Shown: piece by piece, positions 8,343-17,141 of the stretch
Layout: each line of letters begins with the position of its first letter
How positions within the stretch are numbered: position 1 is the first letter of the stretch
Assembly (NCBI GenBank): GCA_947503895.1
Contig: CANNFT010000013.1
Coordinates: forward strand, 1 to 64,000
Source: an uncultured Saccharospirillaceae bacterium
Lineage (GTDB): Bacteria; Pseudomonadota; Gammaproteobacteria; Pseudomonadales; Oceanobacteraceae
DNA length: 64,000 nucleotides
Direction of reading: 5' to 3'
Program-made: the position numbers and the translations under genes
Notes under the pieces: model-generated
The model's input: only the letters and a program-made list of their open reading frames with translations
The model's database searches: none
What the model was told of the DNA's origin: nothing

Positions 8343-9319
8343 CGGATATTTGACCTCTCTGCCTGACTGCCAAAGGCATAAAAAATACTGAGCATGACAG
8401 CGAATACAGTAATGCCAACACCTAACTCAATGATGATGATGCCGTAATGCTGGCCGACGATTGGATCTGCTGCGAGTTTATTGTAATCAAGAAACTGACC
8501 GCCTTTGTAAATGCTGAATAAGCCAACACTCGCATATAATAAAACACCAATGGATGCTAATAACTGTAAAAACTTCGGGCCGACCACAGCGAACGCGCTG
8601 GAAAGGCCAAAAACCAACGAGTATAAAATAAAAGCAGCAGCTGCAATGACCCCCGCTTGGAAGCCTCCTCCTGGACCGAAGTCACCATGGAATTGCACAT
8701 ACAGTGCGAAAAGTATGATCAACGGGATGACGACTCGTGCCACAACCTGAAGTACATGATGGGCTCTAAAGCCCGATTCTGGCGTATCGTTTTCCTCTTG
8801 TCTGCGCACACCTAGCAATGAAAGCACGCCTATGACAGCTGCGAATACAACGACTGTCTCTCCTAAAGTATCAAAGCCTCGATAACTGGCTAATACAGAC
8901 GTTACCATATTGGGTAGTCCAACTTCTTTTGGTGATTCTTCTATGTATCGAGGGGCCACGTGTTCATGCACAGGATTGTTGGGATGCCCGAATGGGGGCA
9001 TATCGAGCGTGCCATATATCAACGCTGCGCCGGTAATGCAGACAACGAGTAATGGCAATATCGAAGAGTGAGAACTTTCTTTTTCTTTTCGGTTGGTGAG
9101 AGCCAATGTCCCCAGCATTAATACCGTTGAGATACCCGCACCAACGGAGGCTTCAGTAAAGGCAACATCAACAGCATCAAGATTAATGAAAATCAAAGCG
9201 GACAAAAAACTGTATATGCCAAACAGCATCACAACCGCAAACAAATCTTTTAAAAATATAATCCGTATAGCGGTAATGGCCAGCATGGCCAACAATACCA
9301 AATCAATCAACTCTCCCAT
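8339..9319 (-). CDS. fused DUF4040/MbhE + MnhB-type antiporter subunit
   Basis: A 326-residue protein combining three modules usually carried by the MrpA C-terminus and MrpB. There is an N-terminal DUF4040 region of three helices (residues ~1-75, with DAVDVAFTEASVGAGIS), a middle MbhE-like segment (SVLASYRGFDTLGETVVVFAAVIGVLSLLG, ~140-175) and a C-terminal MnhB domain (~195-320, with HGDFGPGGGFQAGVIAA). In classical Mrp operons the first two belong to the ~800-residue MrpA. Here the NuoL-like half of MrpA is absent from this polypeptide and is presumably supplied by a separate ND5-like subunit. Coupled by overlap to mrpG and mrpC. Confidence 0.85.
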   Translation of the reverse strand: MGELIDLVLLAMLAITAIRIIFLKDLFAVVMLFGIYSFLSALIFINLDAVDVAFTEASVGAGISTVLMLGTLALTNRKEKESSHSSILPLLVVCITGAALIYGTLDMPPFGHPNNPVHEHVAPRYIEESPKEVGLPNMVTSVLASYRGFDTLGETVVVFAAVIGVLSLLGVRRQEENDTPESGFRAHHVLQVVARVVIPLIILFALYVQFHGDFGPGGGFQAGVIAAAAFILYSLVFGLSSAFAVVGPKFLQLLASIGVLLYASVGLFSIYKGGQFLDYNKLAADPIVGQHYGIIIIELGVGITVFAVMLSIFYAFGSQAERSNIR

Positions 9320-9648
9320 TAACGTGTTTGCTCCTGTTGTTTCGCATTAGCTTCTGGCAATGTTAATAAGCCTCCATGGCGCGCTGATTTGGCTAATGCA
9401 TGGGACGCCGTTGGGCTGGTGATCATGAGAAACGCCAAAATGAACAGAAGCTTGGCAGTATTTATATCGAATGACGTTTGTAGGATTAATCCAAAAAGAA
9501 TCAATATTGTGGCGATTGAATCAGTGACGCTGGCTGCGTGCACACGCGTAAAAAAATCTGGGAACTTGAATAACCCAAAAGCGCCACTCAATCCAAAGAA
9601 GATACCTGCAAAAAGCAGGATACTACTGACGATGTCTAAGATAAACAT
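9319..9648 (-). CDS. mrpG: Na+/H+ antiporter subunit G
   Basis: A 109-residue protein with three TM helices. The MrpG signature GLFKFPDFFTRVHAASVTDSIATILILFGL is present at residues ~25-55, followed by the SPTASHALAKSARHGG loop. The family is normally 100-130 residues. It is an accessory membrane subunit needed for assembly and activity of Mrp antiporters. Its stop codon shares one base with the next gene's start. Confidence 0.9.
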   Translation of the reverse strand: MFILDIVSSILLFAGIFFGLSGAFGLFKFPDFFTRVHAASVTDSIATILILFGLILQTSFDINTAKLLFILAFLMITSPTASHALAKSARHGGLLTLPEANAKQQEQTR

Positions 9649-9672
9649 GTCTATCCATTACTCATAAAAGTG

Positions 9673-9939
9673 TTATTCAACGGGTGCTGTGTATTCGAAA
9701 AATCGAAGTACGGCGACCATCCCAATGAAATTGATAAGAGCATAAACAATGGCAATATCCAGAAAATCAGGCCGTCCCATCAAATAGCCTCCAACGGCAA
9801 TGAACAACACGGTTTTTGTGCCAAACATGTTTACGCCGAGTATGCGGTCATACACTGTTGGCGCGCTCATGGCTCTTGCAAGCGCCATTGCCATCACCAC
9901 TAAAATTGCAATGCATACTGTTGTATAGACTTCAGTCAT
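9673..9939 (-). CDS. mrpF: Na+/H+ antiporter subunit F
   Basis: An 88-residue protein with three TM helices, typical MrpF length. The signature ARAMSAPTVYDRILGVNMFGTKTVLFIAVGG is visible at residues ~20-50, followed by FLDIAIVYALINFIGMVAVLRFFE. It lies between mrpE and mrpG, the standard order, with short gaps of about 30 and 24 bases. Confidence 0.9.
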   Translation of the reverse strand: MTEVYTTVCIAILVVMAMALARAMSAPTVYDRILGVNMFGTKTVLFIAVGGYLMGRPDFLDIAIVYALINFIGMVAVLRFFEYTAPVE

Positions 9940-9969
9940 TTGGACACTACGCCCAAAAACGCATCACGC

Positions 9970-10494
9970 TTATAAATCCCCATCATTTGCTTTACCCCAG
10001 ATGCCAGTGATTTTATTTTCCATGTAGCCTTCCTCTAATTCCTTAACGGAAGATTTTTGCAATGCGTGCACGGTCAATTCACCATCTTTTAAATCAACGC
10101 TCAATGTTCCAGGAGTCAAAGTGATGGAATTTGCGTATAGCACACGTCTATTTGAGGGAACATTTGATGCGTCTATTTTGGCTAAGGTAGGTGAAACATT
10201 GTTTGGAGAGCCCCAAATAAGTTTTGTGACATGGATGCTGGATTTCAATATTTGACCCATTAGCCAAGGAATATAACGAAGCAGCCGAATGCCTGTACCG
10301 ATTTCCTGGCGCTTTTTGTCTGCACTTTCCATTCGTATTAAAACAAAAAGCACCACAATGACGGATACCGCACCGAAGCTAAGCAGTAATAGATTGTACA
10401 TTCCTGAAAGCAATAGCCAGAAAACAGACAGTATCAGAGCCCATTTTGTGAAATAAAGATAACTGTGATCGGATTCTTTCTTCATTTTTGACAT
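9970..10494 (-). CDS. mrpE: Na+/H+ antiporter subunit E
   Basis: A 174-residue protein of the MrpE family. It has two N-terminal TM helices (residues ~12-50), then a conserved soluble part with LRYIPWLMGQILKSSIHVTKLIW and YANSITLTPGTLSVDLKDGELTVHAL, the latter diagnostic for MrpE. The C-terminus ends in a short acidic segment. It starts one base after the stop of the Rap1a-like gene and precedes mrpF, so it opens the canonical part of the operon. Confidence 0.9.
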   Translation of the reverse strand: MSKMKKESDHSYLYFTKWALILSVFWLLLSGMYNLLLLSFGAVSVIVVLFVLIRMESADKKRQEIGTGIRLLRYIPWLMGQILKSSIHVTKLIWGSPNNVSPTLAKIDASNVPSNRRVLYANSITLTPGTLSVDLKDGELTVHALQKSSVKELEEGYMENKITGIWGKANDGDL

Positions 10495-10495
10495 A

Positions 10496-10903
10496 TTAAC
10501 AAGGATATCTGGCTTTCAATGCTTTTAGTAAAGCATCTTGTAAGGGTAGTTCTTTGTCTATTCTGGCCATAATTTCGTGGGCATTAAGATCTTTTGGTAA
10601 ACAAAGGTTGAGTTCTTGTTGAATCAAGTCCGTAAGGTAAGTTTTGCCCACTCGATTATTAAAAGCATGCTGTTCAAACCCAGAAAATTTAGAATTGACC
10701 CCAACTTCGTTAAGTTGCAACAGGGCTTCGAGATAGCCTCGAATAAATAGTAGGCACTGCTGTTGTTCAGATGCTTCATTGGATGAGCATGCATTTGGCA
10801 GGTTTTGATTTCTATTTTCCACATTGGCAAATGCAGAGAATGAATACATCAGTAGGATACTGGCCAGTAACGGACGCATACTGTGTAATGGTATATTCAT
10901 CAT
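10496..10903 (-). CDS. secreted Rap1a/Tai-like protein
   Basis: A 135-residue protein with a cleavable signal peptide (LLASILLMYSFSAFA, cleavage near residue 26). The mature part has a Cys in the first segment (NACSSNEASEQQQCLLFIRGYLEAL), then CLPKDLNAHEIMARIDKELP and a final ALKARYPC. This Cys spacing and the closing helix resemble the Rap1a/Tai immunity-protein fold, found both in type VI immunity proteins and in many orphan periplasmic proteins. It is the first gene of the antiporter operon, one base upstream of mrpE. No toxin gene is adjacent, so an immunity role is not supported by context. An accessory periplasmic role is equally possible. Confidence 0.65.
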   Translation of the reverse strand: MMNIPLHSMRPLLASILLMYSFSAFANVENRNQNLPNACSSNEASEQQQCLLFIRGYLEALLQLNEVGVNSKFSGFEQHAFNNRVGKTYLTDLIQQELNLCLPKDLNAHEIMARIDKELPLQDALLKALKARYPC

Positions 10904-11207
10904 ATCTCAATTTATTGTTATTCGTGTCCGTTCAGTGGGTTGATAATCTCGTTTTCCTGAGTGGCAGTAGCAAGCTCCAATGCTGCCAATTCATAGTTAA
11001 GTGATCTAACTGAGCACGTTTCCTTTCTCTTCAGGTTATTGAATAAATTTTATCAGTTTATCCTTATCTGTTTATTCCTCATATCGACCAGTTAAGTCGC
11101 TGCTTAATATGAAGTGCTTGGCGTGATAGCTCAATAGAAGTTATTCAGTTTTAATGATAGGGTTATCCTATCACCTCTTATTAAAGCACTTTGACTTAGG
11201 CTCTAGA
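10904..11207. other. divergent intergenic region between antiporter operon and lysR
   Basis: About 300 bases separating the minus-strand antiporter operon from the plus-strand LysR gene. It is AT-rich, as expected for a region carrying two divergent promoters. I could not assign -35/-10 boxes or a T-N11-A LysR site with confidence. The arrangement makes the LysR protein a candidate regulator of the operon, by inference only. Confidence 0.4.
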
Positions 11208-12170
11208 ATGGCGTTGGAAACTCCCACTATCAAGCAGCTGGAATTCTTTGTCTGTCTAGCTGAATCCACCTCTTTTCGGCGTGCTGCAGACCGCCTTAAT
11301 ATCAGTCAACCCACGCTTACAGCCCAAATCTATAATCTAGAAAAAGCGTTAAATCTGACCTTGGTTGAACGTAGCCGCAGTGGTGCGACTTTAACGCCAG
11401 CAGGAAGGGAGTTACTGTTGAATGCTCGGCAGGTTATTGAGGAAATGGGTGGCCTGATAGATCAAGCAACCATGATTAAGCGTGGGCCAGGCGGCACATT
11501 TCGTATAGGTGTGTCACCTACGGTAGGCCCTTATTTACTACCGCATATTTTACCCGGATTACATAAAGCTTACTCATCTTTGAAACTCTATGTTAGAGAA
11601 GATATGCCAAAAGCCTTGGAGTTGGATCTATTGGAAGGGCGGCTGGACTTGGTTCTGATTCCTAAGCCTTTTAACAATTCTAGCTTGACGAGTGAGGCTC
11701 TATTTCATGAGCCACTGCAATTGGTTGTGCCTGAAGATCATCCATTGTCTAAATTAAAAAAAGTCAAAGCGCAGCACCTTCGTGGGCAGACCATTCTAAC
11801 CCTGCTGGAACAATACAGCAGCTATCACCAAATGGAGTCTCTGTGCGCAGAGCTGGGTGCCAATATTGCCAGGGACTACGAAGGTAGTAGTTTGGATGCA
11901 TTACGCCAAATGGTCATTATGAGAATGGGATTAACGTTTTTGCCGACACTTTATATCTATTCCGAGATTCATCAGCCACAAGGCCTGAATGTTAGGGAGG
12001 TGGAAAAGGTAAAGCTGTATCGCACCCATGCATTGACATGGCGGCGTAATTCTCCGAACCGGAGTTTTTATAGGCAATTGGCAGAGCTAATACGCTCGCT
12101 CGTCAAAAGCCATCTAAGTGAGGCGAAGCTGAGCTTTTGCACGACACCAAGTGTCTCTTTGGTTCATTAA
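11208..12170 (+). CDS. LysR-family transcriptional regulator
   Basis: A 320-residue LysR-type regulator. The N-terminal winged helix-turn-helix is clear (TIKQLEFFVCLAESTSFRR, then ISQPTLTAQIYNLEKALNLTLVERS, residues ~7-60). It is followed by the linker helix and a periplasmic-binding-protein-like effector domain (FRIGVSPTVGPYLLPHILPGL from about residue 90). The DNA-binding part is close to the OxyR/CysB type, but the two peroxide-sensing Cys of OxyR are not at the expected spacing, so I do not call it OxyR. The ATG at 11208 is preferred over 11154 because the HTH begins right after it. It is divergent from the antiporter operon. Confidence 0.85.
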   Translation: MALETPTIKQLEFFVCLAESTSFRRAADRLNISQPTLTAQIYNLEKALNLTLVERSRSGATLTPAGRELLLNARQVIEEMGGLIDQATMIKRGPGGTFRIGVSPTVGPYLLPHILPGLHKAYSSLKLYVREDMPKALELDLLEGRLDLVLIPKPFNNSSLTSEALFHEPLQLVVPEDHPLSKLKKVKAQHLRGQTILTLLEQYSSYHQMESLCAELGANIARDYEGSSLDALRQMVIMRMGLTFLPTLYIYSEIHQPQGLNVREVEKVKLYRTHALTWRRNSPNRSFYRQLAELIRSLVKSHLSEAKLSFCTTPSVSLVH

Positions 12171-12394
12171 AGTACTGGTCCAAGGTTCAGCTTTCATGTT
12201 ACTAGGGCCTGTGCTCATCTATTGCTCTGGTTTTAATATTGAGAATAAGACCTTTTGGCGAGTTAAAGATGTTGAGTTCGTCAAATATTGCATTCCCCAT
12301 TTATGATATAAAGGGTCCCTCAAATTTAGCACTCAATTTACTACTACAGTATTAGTTTGCTGTTTTTTTAACTAACTACGAATTGGACTGTAAT

Positions 12395-12874
12395 ATGAAG
12401 TTCCCACATCTTTTAATTGTCATCTGTGTATTTCTTTCAGGTTTCTCACACGCTAGCCAAGATGGGGTGGGTCTAGGGATCGTAGTAGGCGCGCCTACCG
12501 GCTTGACGTTCAAGAAGTGGTTATCACCTTCCTCTGCAATTGACGCTGCGGCAGCGTGGTCGACATCCAATGATGAACGTTATTATGCGCATATGGACTA
12601 TTTGATTCATGACAGTAGCCTTTTTAAAAAGGGACAAACCAGTGGCCAGTTTGAAATGTACTATGGGCTAGGTGGGCTGGTCAGTATCAGAGAGAATGAT
12701 AAGGATGATTCTGATGACGATACGGTCGGTGCTATTCGTGTTCCAGTGGGTATCTCTTTTCAATTGAAAACGAATCCTATTGAGTTCTTTGCGGAAATTG
12801 TGCCGATTTTAGAGGTTTCGCCTGACTCTGAATTTGGTGTGGATGCTGGGCTTGGAGCCCGTTACTACTTCTAA
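12395..12874 (+). CDS. small outer-membrane beta-barrel protein (DUF3996-like)
   Basis: A 159-residue protein with a signal peptide (FPHLLIVICVFLSGFSHAS, cleavage near residue 20). The mature part shows alternating hydrophobic strands, glycine-rich turns and a terminal aromatic residue (GLGARYYF ending in Phe), the usual C-terminal beta-signal of outer-membrane barrels. The opening GVGLGIVVGAPTGLTFKKWLS resembles the DUF3996 type of small barrels. A loop of alternating Asp (NDKDDSDDDTVG) may face outward. The ATG at 12395 is chosen over an upstream TTG. Function unknown. Confidence 0.7.
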   Translation: MKFPHLLIVICVFLSGFSHASQDGVGLGIVVGAPTGLTFKKWLSPSSAIDAAAAWSTSNDERYYAHMDYLIHDSSLFKKGQTSGQFEMYYGLGGLVSIRENDKDDSDDDTVGAIRVPVGISFQLKTNPIEFFAEIVPILEVSPDSEFGVDAGLGARYYF

Positions 12875-12908
12875 ATTTGACGTTTCCATCACTGTTCTAA
12901 TGCAAGAT

Positions 12909-12941
12909 GTGGATGCCTTCGTGTCGCACGGAGGCATCCAC
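12909..12941. terminator. strong intergenic hairpin
   Basis: A nearly perfect inverted repeat with a 10-bp outer stem GTGGATGCCT/AGGCATCCAC, continued by about 5 more pairs (one G-T) to a 3-base loop. It lies 35 bases past the small barrel gene. There is no T-run after it on the plus strand, so it is either a weak terminator or an mRNA-stabilising hairpin. Confidence 0.5.
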
Positions 12942-13069
12942 AGCCTGACGATTTAACCAGATATTGCTCTTCTTTCTCAGTACTCCATACCGACTCGCAT
13001 TTAGCGCAGTTAGACTATAGTGCTCCATCCTCTTACAATGATGTTATCTCAAAGCACTTCGAGCCATAT

Positions 13070-13489
13070 ATGTTACGAATAAATGATCACGTCAGCCTAC
13101 CTGATGAAGAACTTGAAATGAGTGCCATCAGAGCGCAGGGAGCGGGCGGTCAAAATGTGAACAAAGTTTCAAGTGCGATTCATTTAAGATTTGATATTTT
13201 AGCGTCTTCATTACCTGAGTTTTATAAATCGCGGTTACTTGAGCTGAAAGATAAGCGTATTACAAAAGACGGTATCCTCATCATTAAAGCGCAGCAATTC
13301 CGGACTCAGGAGCAGAACAAAGAAGATGCTTTGGCTCGATTGCAAGAGTTGATTCTCGCAGCGACGGTTATTCAAAAAACTAGGCGTCCAACTAAGCCAA
13401 CTAAAGGTTCGCAAAAGCGCCGTTTGGACGGAAAAACGAAGCGTGGGCAAATTAAGAGCTTACGTGGTAATAAGTTTGATCCACATTAG
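13070..13489 (+). CDS. arfB: alternative ribosome-rescue factor ArfB (peptidyl-tRNA hydrolase)
   Basis: A 139-residue protein of the class I release-factor family. The catalytic GGQ motif is at residues 26-28 in RAQGAGGQNVNKVSSAIHLRFD, with the usual release-factor surroundings. A basic C-terminal tail (QKTRRPTKPTKGSQKRRLDGKTKRGQ) matches the ArfB tail that enters the empty mRNA channel of stalled ribosomes. It has no stop-codon recognition domain. It hydrolyses peptidyl-tRNA on non-stop ribosomes. Length agrees with E. coli YaeJ (140). It stands alone between small genes. Confidence 0.93.
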   Translation: MLRINDHVSLPDEELEMSAIRAQGAGGQNVNKVSSAIHLRFDILASSLPEFYKSRLLELKDKRITKDGILIIKAQQFRTQEQNKEDALARLQELILAATVIQKTRRPTKPTKGSQKRRLDGKTKRGQIKSLRGNKFDPH

Positions 13490-13735
13490 CAAATAATGGT
13501 CATTATGTGCCATCTTGGAATATTCGAAATGTTCTTCCGGTTTCTCCGTTTAAATTGATGTGGTGGCCACTTTTCACCAATAGTGTGACGTCTTTTCAAT
13601 CCCCATCTTTCGTTATTAAATGTGCCTTCTGGAAGCCATAATGACTGATTTTTTCGGATAGGTTTAACTGGTTATTTCTGAGCATTCTCTTTATATTGCT
13701 ATCTTACGGCGTGATAATAACAACAAGAGGTGGAT

Positions 13736-13969
13736 ATGAAATTGGATTCTCACATAAGCCAAGAGCTGTCGATTCTGTCTTTGTTCAACCAAACTACGTA
13801 CCAAGACGGTATTAAAGTTCATGAACACCAAGCATCTGAGTCTGATGTTGAAGCTACAAAACGATTATTTAATAAAGGCCTTATCACGCAAATAGATGGC
13901 GGCTATCTTACGACGCTCGGAAAAGACGCGGTCGAGAAACTTCAAGATTTGTTATTAATGTTGAGATAG
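13736..13969 (+). CDS. TIGR02647 family protein
   Basis: A small protein of 77 residues with a winged-helix-like layout: LSILSLFNQTTYQDGIKVHEHQASESDVEATKRLFNKGLITQIDGGYLTTLGKDAVEKLQDLL. The pattern (SLFN...GIKVH, then KGLI.Q.DGGYLT.LG..A) matches the uncharacterised TIGR02647 family of gammaproteobacteria, for which a DNA-binding role has been suggested. The ATG at 13736 is favoured because AGAGG lies 6 bases before it; a GTG two codons upstream is the alternative. Confidence 0.75.
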   Translation: MKLDSHISQELSILSLFNQTTYQDGIKVHEHQASESDVEATKRLFNKGLITQIDGGYLTTLGKDAVEKLQDLLLMLR

Positions 13970-14033
13970 CATTTGCTGTCATCTCTCTGAACCAAGTTCA
14001 TTGAATCTCGTTTCGAGTTTGAGCTTTGGTCAT

Positions 14034-17000
14034 TCAGTGAAAATCTCTCGATGTATTTTTATATTCAATTAGCTGGTCGCTAATATCAAACAACCGATAG
14101 GCGACCAAGTGCACAATGTTGTTTGATTCGTCTTTATCAATCTTCCCATAAACTTTAAGAATCTTTGATTTAGTCAATGTCCTGAGTTGTTTTTGGGCTG
14201 TTGCTAGCCAAACGACTAGGTTTATAGAGCCTGTTTCATCTTCCAGTGTTATAAATGTTACCCCTGCTGATGTTTTTGGGCGCTGGCGGTTGATGACCAA
14301 TCCAGCAACATACACTTCTGTGTGTTGAGCTTGATCTGCTAAAGCATTGGCTGTGATACAGTCTTCTAAGATACTTTCATCTCTTAGGTAAGCCATAGGG
14401 TGGTCGTTCAATGTGACGCCGGTGGCATTTAAATCTTCTAAAAACTCATCCATTCGGCTGGCATGGGTACCAAGCGGTTCACTGCTTTCTTGCTGCTGAA
14501 ATAGCCCGTTGTAATAATTATATGATTGCGCTTGCCATCGGTTTTCATATCGATTCTCCCCTAAGCTCTGAAACCCATGAGCGGCTGAAATGGCCTCAAC
14601 TTCGTGTTGATTTAACGCAGTGATTCGAAGCACTTCATTAATAGAATGATAGCCCTTACTCGGTTTATGCCGATGGATAGACTCTCCACTTTCTTGTTTG
14701 AGGCCTTTCACCAATCGCATGCCTAGTTGTACTTTTCTTACCGTTATGCCGTTGGCTGTGACTTCCTGAATACTGTGGTTCCATTGGCTTTTGTTTACAT
14801 CAATTGGCAGAACGTCAACACCATGTTGTTGTGCATCTTGAATAAGTTGCCATGGAGGATAAAAACCCATGGGCTGGCTGTTGAGTAATGCACAGCAAAA
14901 GATGGCAGGGTGGTAATATTTCATCCATGCAGAATAGTACGCAATAAGCGCGAAGCTGGCCGCATGCGATTCAGGAAAACCATACTCGCCAAAGCCTTCA
15001 ATTTGCTTACAAATTCTTTCTATGTATGCTTGTGTGACGCCTTTTTTAGATAAATTATCACTGAGTTTTTTTCGTAATCCATTCATGTGGCCTTGTTTTT
15101 TCCAGCTCGCCATTGAGCGTCTAAGCTCTTCTGCTTCCTCAGAAGAGAAGTCTGCAGCAATCATTGACAGGGCAATCACTTGCTCTTGAAAAATGGGCAC
15201 ACCGAAGGTGCGCGATAAGATGGGCTTCATGGAATCCAGTGGTACGTCAACAGGTTCGATTCCATGCTTTCTTTTTAAGTAAGGGTGTACCATATCGCCA
15301 TGGATGGGTCCTGGTCGGACAATGGCGACTTGAACCACGAGATCGTAAAATTTTTCGGGCTTAAGACGTGGCAACATATTCATTTGTGCTCGTGATTCAA
15401 CCTGAAACAGCCCAACAGAGTCAGCTTGCCTGAGCATTGCATATACGTTTGGGTCATCATTTCTAGGGATGTGCTCGAGTCCGAAGTGCCGCCCGTTCAG
15501 TGTTGTCAATGAATCCATACATTTTTGAAGTGCTGATAACATGCCTAAAGCCAGCACATCAATTTTCATTAATTTAACAGCTTCTAGGTCGTCTTTGTCC
15601 CATTGGATAACTGTTCGATCTTTCATTGCGGCGTTTTCAATAGGGACAAGTGTGTTGAGCGGTGACTGAGATAATACAAAGCCTCCTACATGCTGTGAAA
15701 GGTGCCTTGGGAATCCTAGTAAGGTAGACAGCAACTGTTTAAATTGAGTAAGTAGATGACTGTTGTCGGACAAGCTTTGATCAATAATCTCATCAATCCA
15801 ATTTTGACTACGATATCGCCACCCATAATTTGATATGGCTTTTTCCAAATACAGCATGTCGAGTCCCAGTGCTTTGCCTAGGTCTCGCACTGCACTCTTA
15901 GCGCGATAGGTGATGACCGTTGCAGCAATGGCACAGCGGTCTCGGCCGTAACGCTTGTACAAATATTGAATGACTTCTTCGCGTCGGCTGTTATCAAAAT
16001 CCACATCAATGTCTGGTGGCTCATGACGACGTCGTGAGATAAAACGCTCAAATAAAAGGTTTACTTTTGTAGGGTCTACTTCCGTAATGCCTAGACAAAA
16101 GCACACAACCGAATTAGCAGCTGAGCCTCGACCCTGATGCAAAATACGCTTCGATTTAGCAAATTGTGTTATGTCGTAGACCGTTAAAAAATAGTACTCA
16201 TACTGAAGCTCTTTAATGAGCCTAAATTCTTTTTTAAGCGTATTTTTTACGGTTTTTGGAATATTCTTTCCATAACGGCGGTGTGCGCCTTGCCATGTTT
16301 GTTGCCGCAAATAGAAATGAGGGTTGTGTTGATATGGCACGGTTTCTTCTGGATAGTGATAAGCCAAGCTATCTAATGAAAAACAGCACTGTGATGCAAT
16401 GACTTCACTGTTTTGAATATAAGACGGTGGATATAGGCTGTTCAGCCGTTTTAAAGAGCGCAAGTGGTGCTCTGAATTAATATGAAGCTGATCTTGAATC
16501 TCTGTAATGGGGCGGTTTAGGCGAATAGCACAAAGTGCATCATGCAAGCTCTTTCGATCGGCAGTATGCATGACGGCACTGTTGGTCGCGACGATGGGAA
16601 AATGATAGTGCTCCTCAAGTGTTTGAACATCGTGTAGCCGCTGTTGATCGTGGTGGGTTAAATCTAGGTTGAGTAGTGTGCAAACCACTAGCCCTTGTTG
16701 TTGAAATATTTTGGCTAGTTGATGCGATGAATCATCCAGTTTGTTCGGTTTCCATAAGAGAATGCCGTCGCTAAAAAAACGAGCGATTGATGTAGGATCA
16801 AATTGATAAGTGCCTTTTTCGGTATCTTTTCGGCAATAGGATATGAATTGACAGAGTTGAGCATAGGATGCTTTGTTTTTTGCCAGTAATACAAATTCAT
16901 CTTGCTCGTACTGGAAACTGCTGCCGATAATGAGTTTTATATTTTCATTGATTTTTTTGGCTTGTCGCCATCCTCGAACGACCCCAGCAATGGAGCACTC

Positions 17001-17141
17001 ATCGGTAATGGCGATACTGCTATAGCCCATCTTATATGCTTGCTGCACTAACTCCTCTGGATGGGAAGCCCCTTTTAAAAAAGAGAAATTACTATAGCAG
17101 TGCAGTTCAGAAAAACCATTTAGAGATGGTGTGGTGTTCAT
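14034..17141 (-). CDS. dnaE2: error-prone DNA polymerase DnaE2 (ImuC)
   Basis: A 1035-residue C-family DNA polymerase. The N-terminal PHP domain is seen (ELHCYSNFSFLKGASHPEEL, residues ~12-31; AITDECSIAGVVRG). The palm motif PDIDVDFDNSRREEV (~residue 375) supplies catalytic Asp residues. HVGGFVLS and GLFQVESRAQM in the fingers and an OB-fold near the C-terminus (VYVAGLVINRQRPKTSAGVTF) complete the fold. It is shorter than replicative DnaE (~1160) and lacks the C-terminal tau-binding part, as usual for DnaE2. It performs translesion synthesis with ImuB after DNA damage. It overlaps the imuB stop by 4 bases, third in the imuA-imuB-dnaE2 cassette under LexA control. Confidence 0.95.
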   Translation of the reverse strand: MNTTPSLNGFSELHCYSNFSFLKGASHPEELVQQAYKMGYSSIAITDECSIAGVVRGWRQAKKINENIKLIIGSSFQYEQDEFVLLAKNKASYAQLCQFISYCRKDTEKGTYQFDPTSIARFFSDGILLWKPNKLDDSSHQLAKIFQQQGLVVCTLLNLDLTHHDQQRLHDVQTLEEHYHFPIVATNSAVMHTADRKSLHDALCAIRLNRPITEIQDQLHINSEHHLRSLKRLNSLYPPSYIQNSEVIASQCCFSLDSLAYHYPEETVPYQHNPHFYLRQQTWQGAHRRYGKNIPKTVKNTLKKEFRLIKELQYEYYFLTVYDITQFAKSKRILHQGRGSAANSVVCFCLGITEVDPTKVNLLFERFISRRRHEPPDIDVDFDNSRREEVIQYLYKRYGRDRCAIAATVITYRAKSAVRDLGKALGLDMLYLEKAISNYGWRYRSQNWIDEIIDQSLSDNSHLLTQFKQLLSTLLGFPRHLSQHVGGFVLSQSPLNTLVPIENAAMKDRTVIQWDKDDLEAVKLMKIDVLALGMLSALQKCMDSLTTLNGRHFGLEHIPRNDDPNVYAMLRQADSVGLFQVESRAQMNMLPRLKPEKFYDLVVQVAIVRPGPIHGDMVHPYLKRKHGIEPVDVPLDSMKPILSRTFGVPIFQEQVIALSMIAADFSSEEAEELRRSMASWKKQGHMNGLRKKLSDNLSKKGVTQAYIERICKQIEGFGEYGFPESHAASFALIAYYSAWMKYYHPAIFCCALLNSQPMGFYPPWQLIQDAQQHGVDVLPIDVNKSQWNHSIQEVTANGITVRKVQLGMRLVKGLKQESGESIHRHKPSKGYHSINEVLRITALNQHEVEAISAAHGFQSLGENRYENRWQAQSYNYYNGLFQQQESSEPLGTHASRMDEFLEDLNATGVTLNDHPMAYLRDESILEDCITANALADQAQHTEVYVAGLVINRQRPKTSAGVTFITLEDETGSINLVVWLATAQKQLRTLTKSKILKVYGKIDKDESNNIVHLVAYRLFDISDQLIEYKNTSRDFH

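Noticed and set aside
11208..12170. LysR gene as oxyR
   Set aside because: The DNA-binding part is similar, but the two redox Cys are not at the OxyR spacing.
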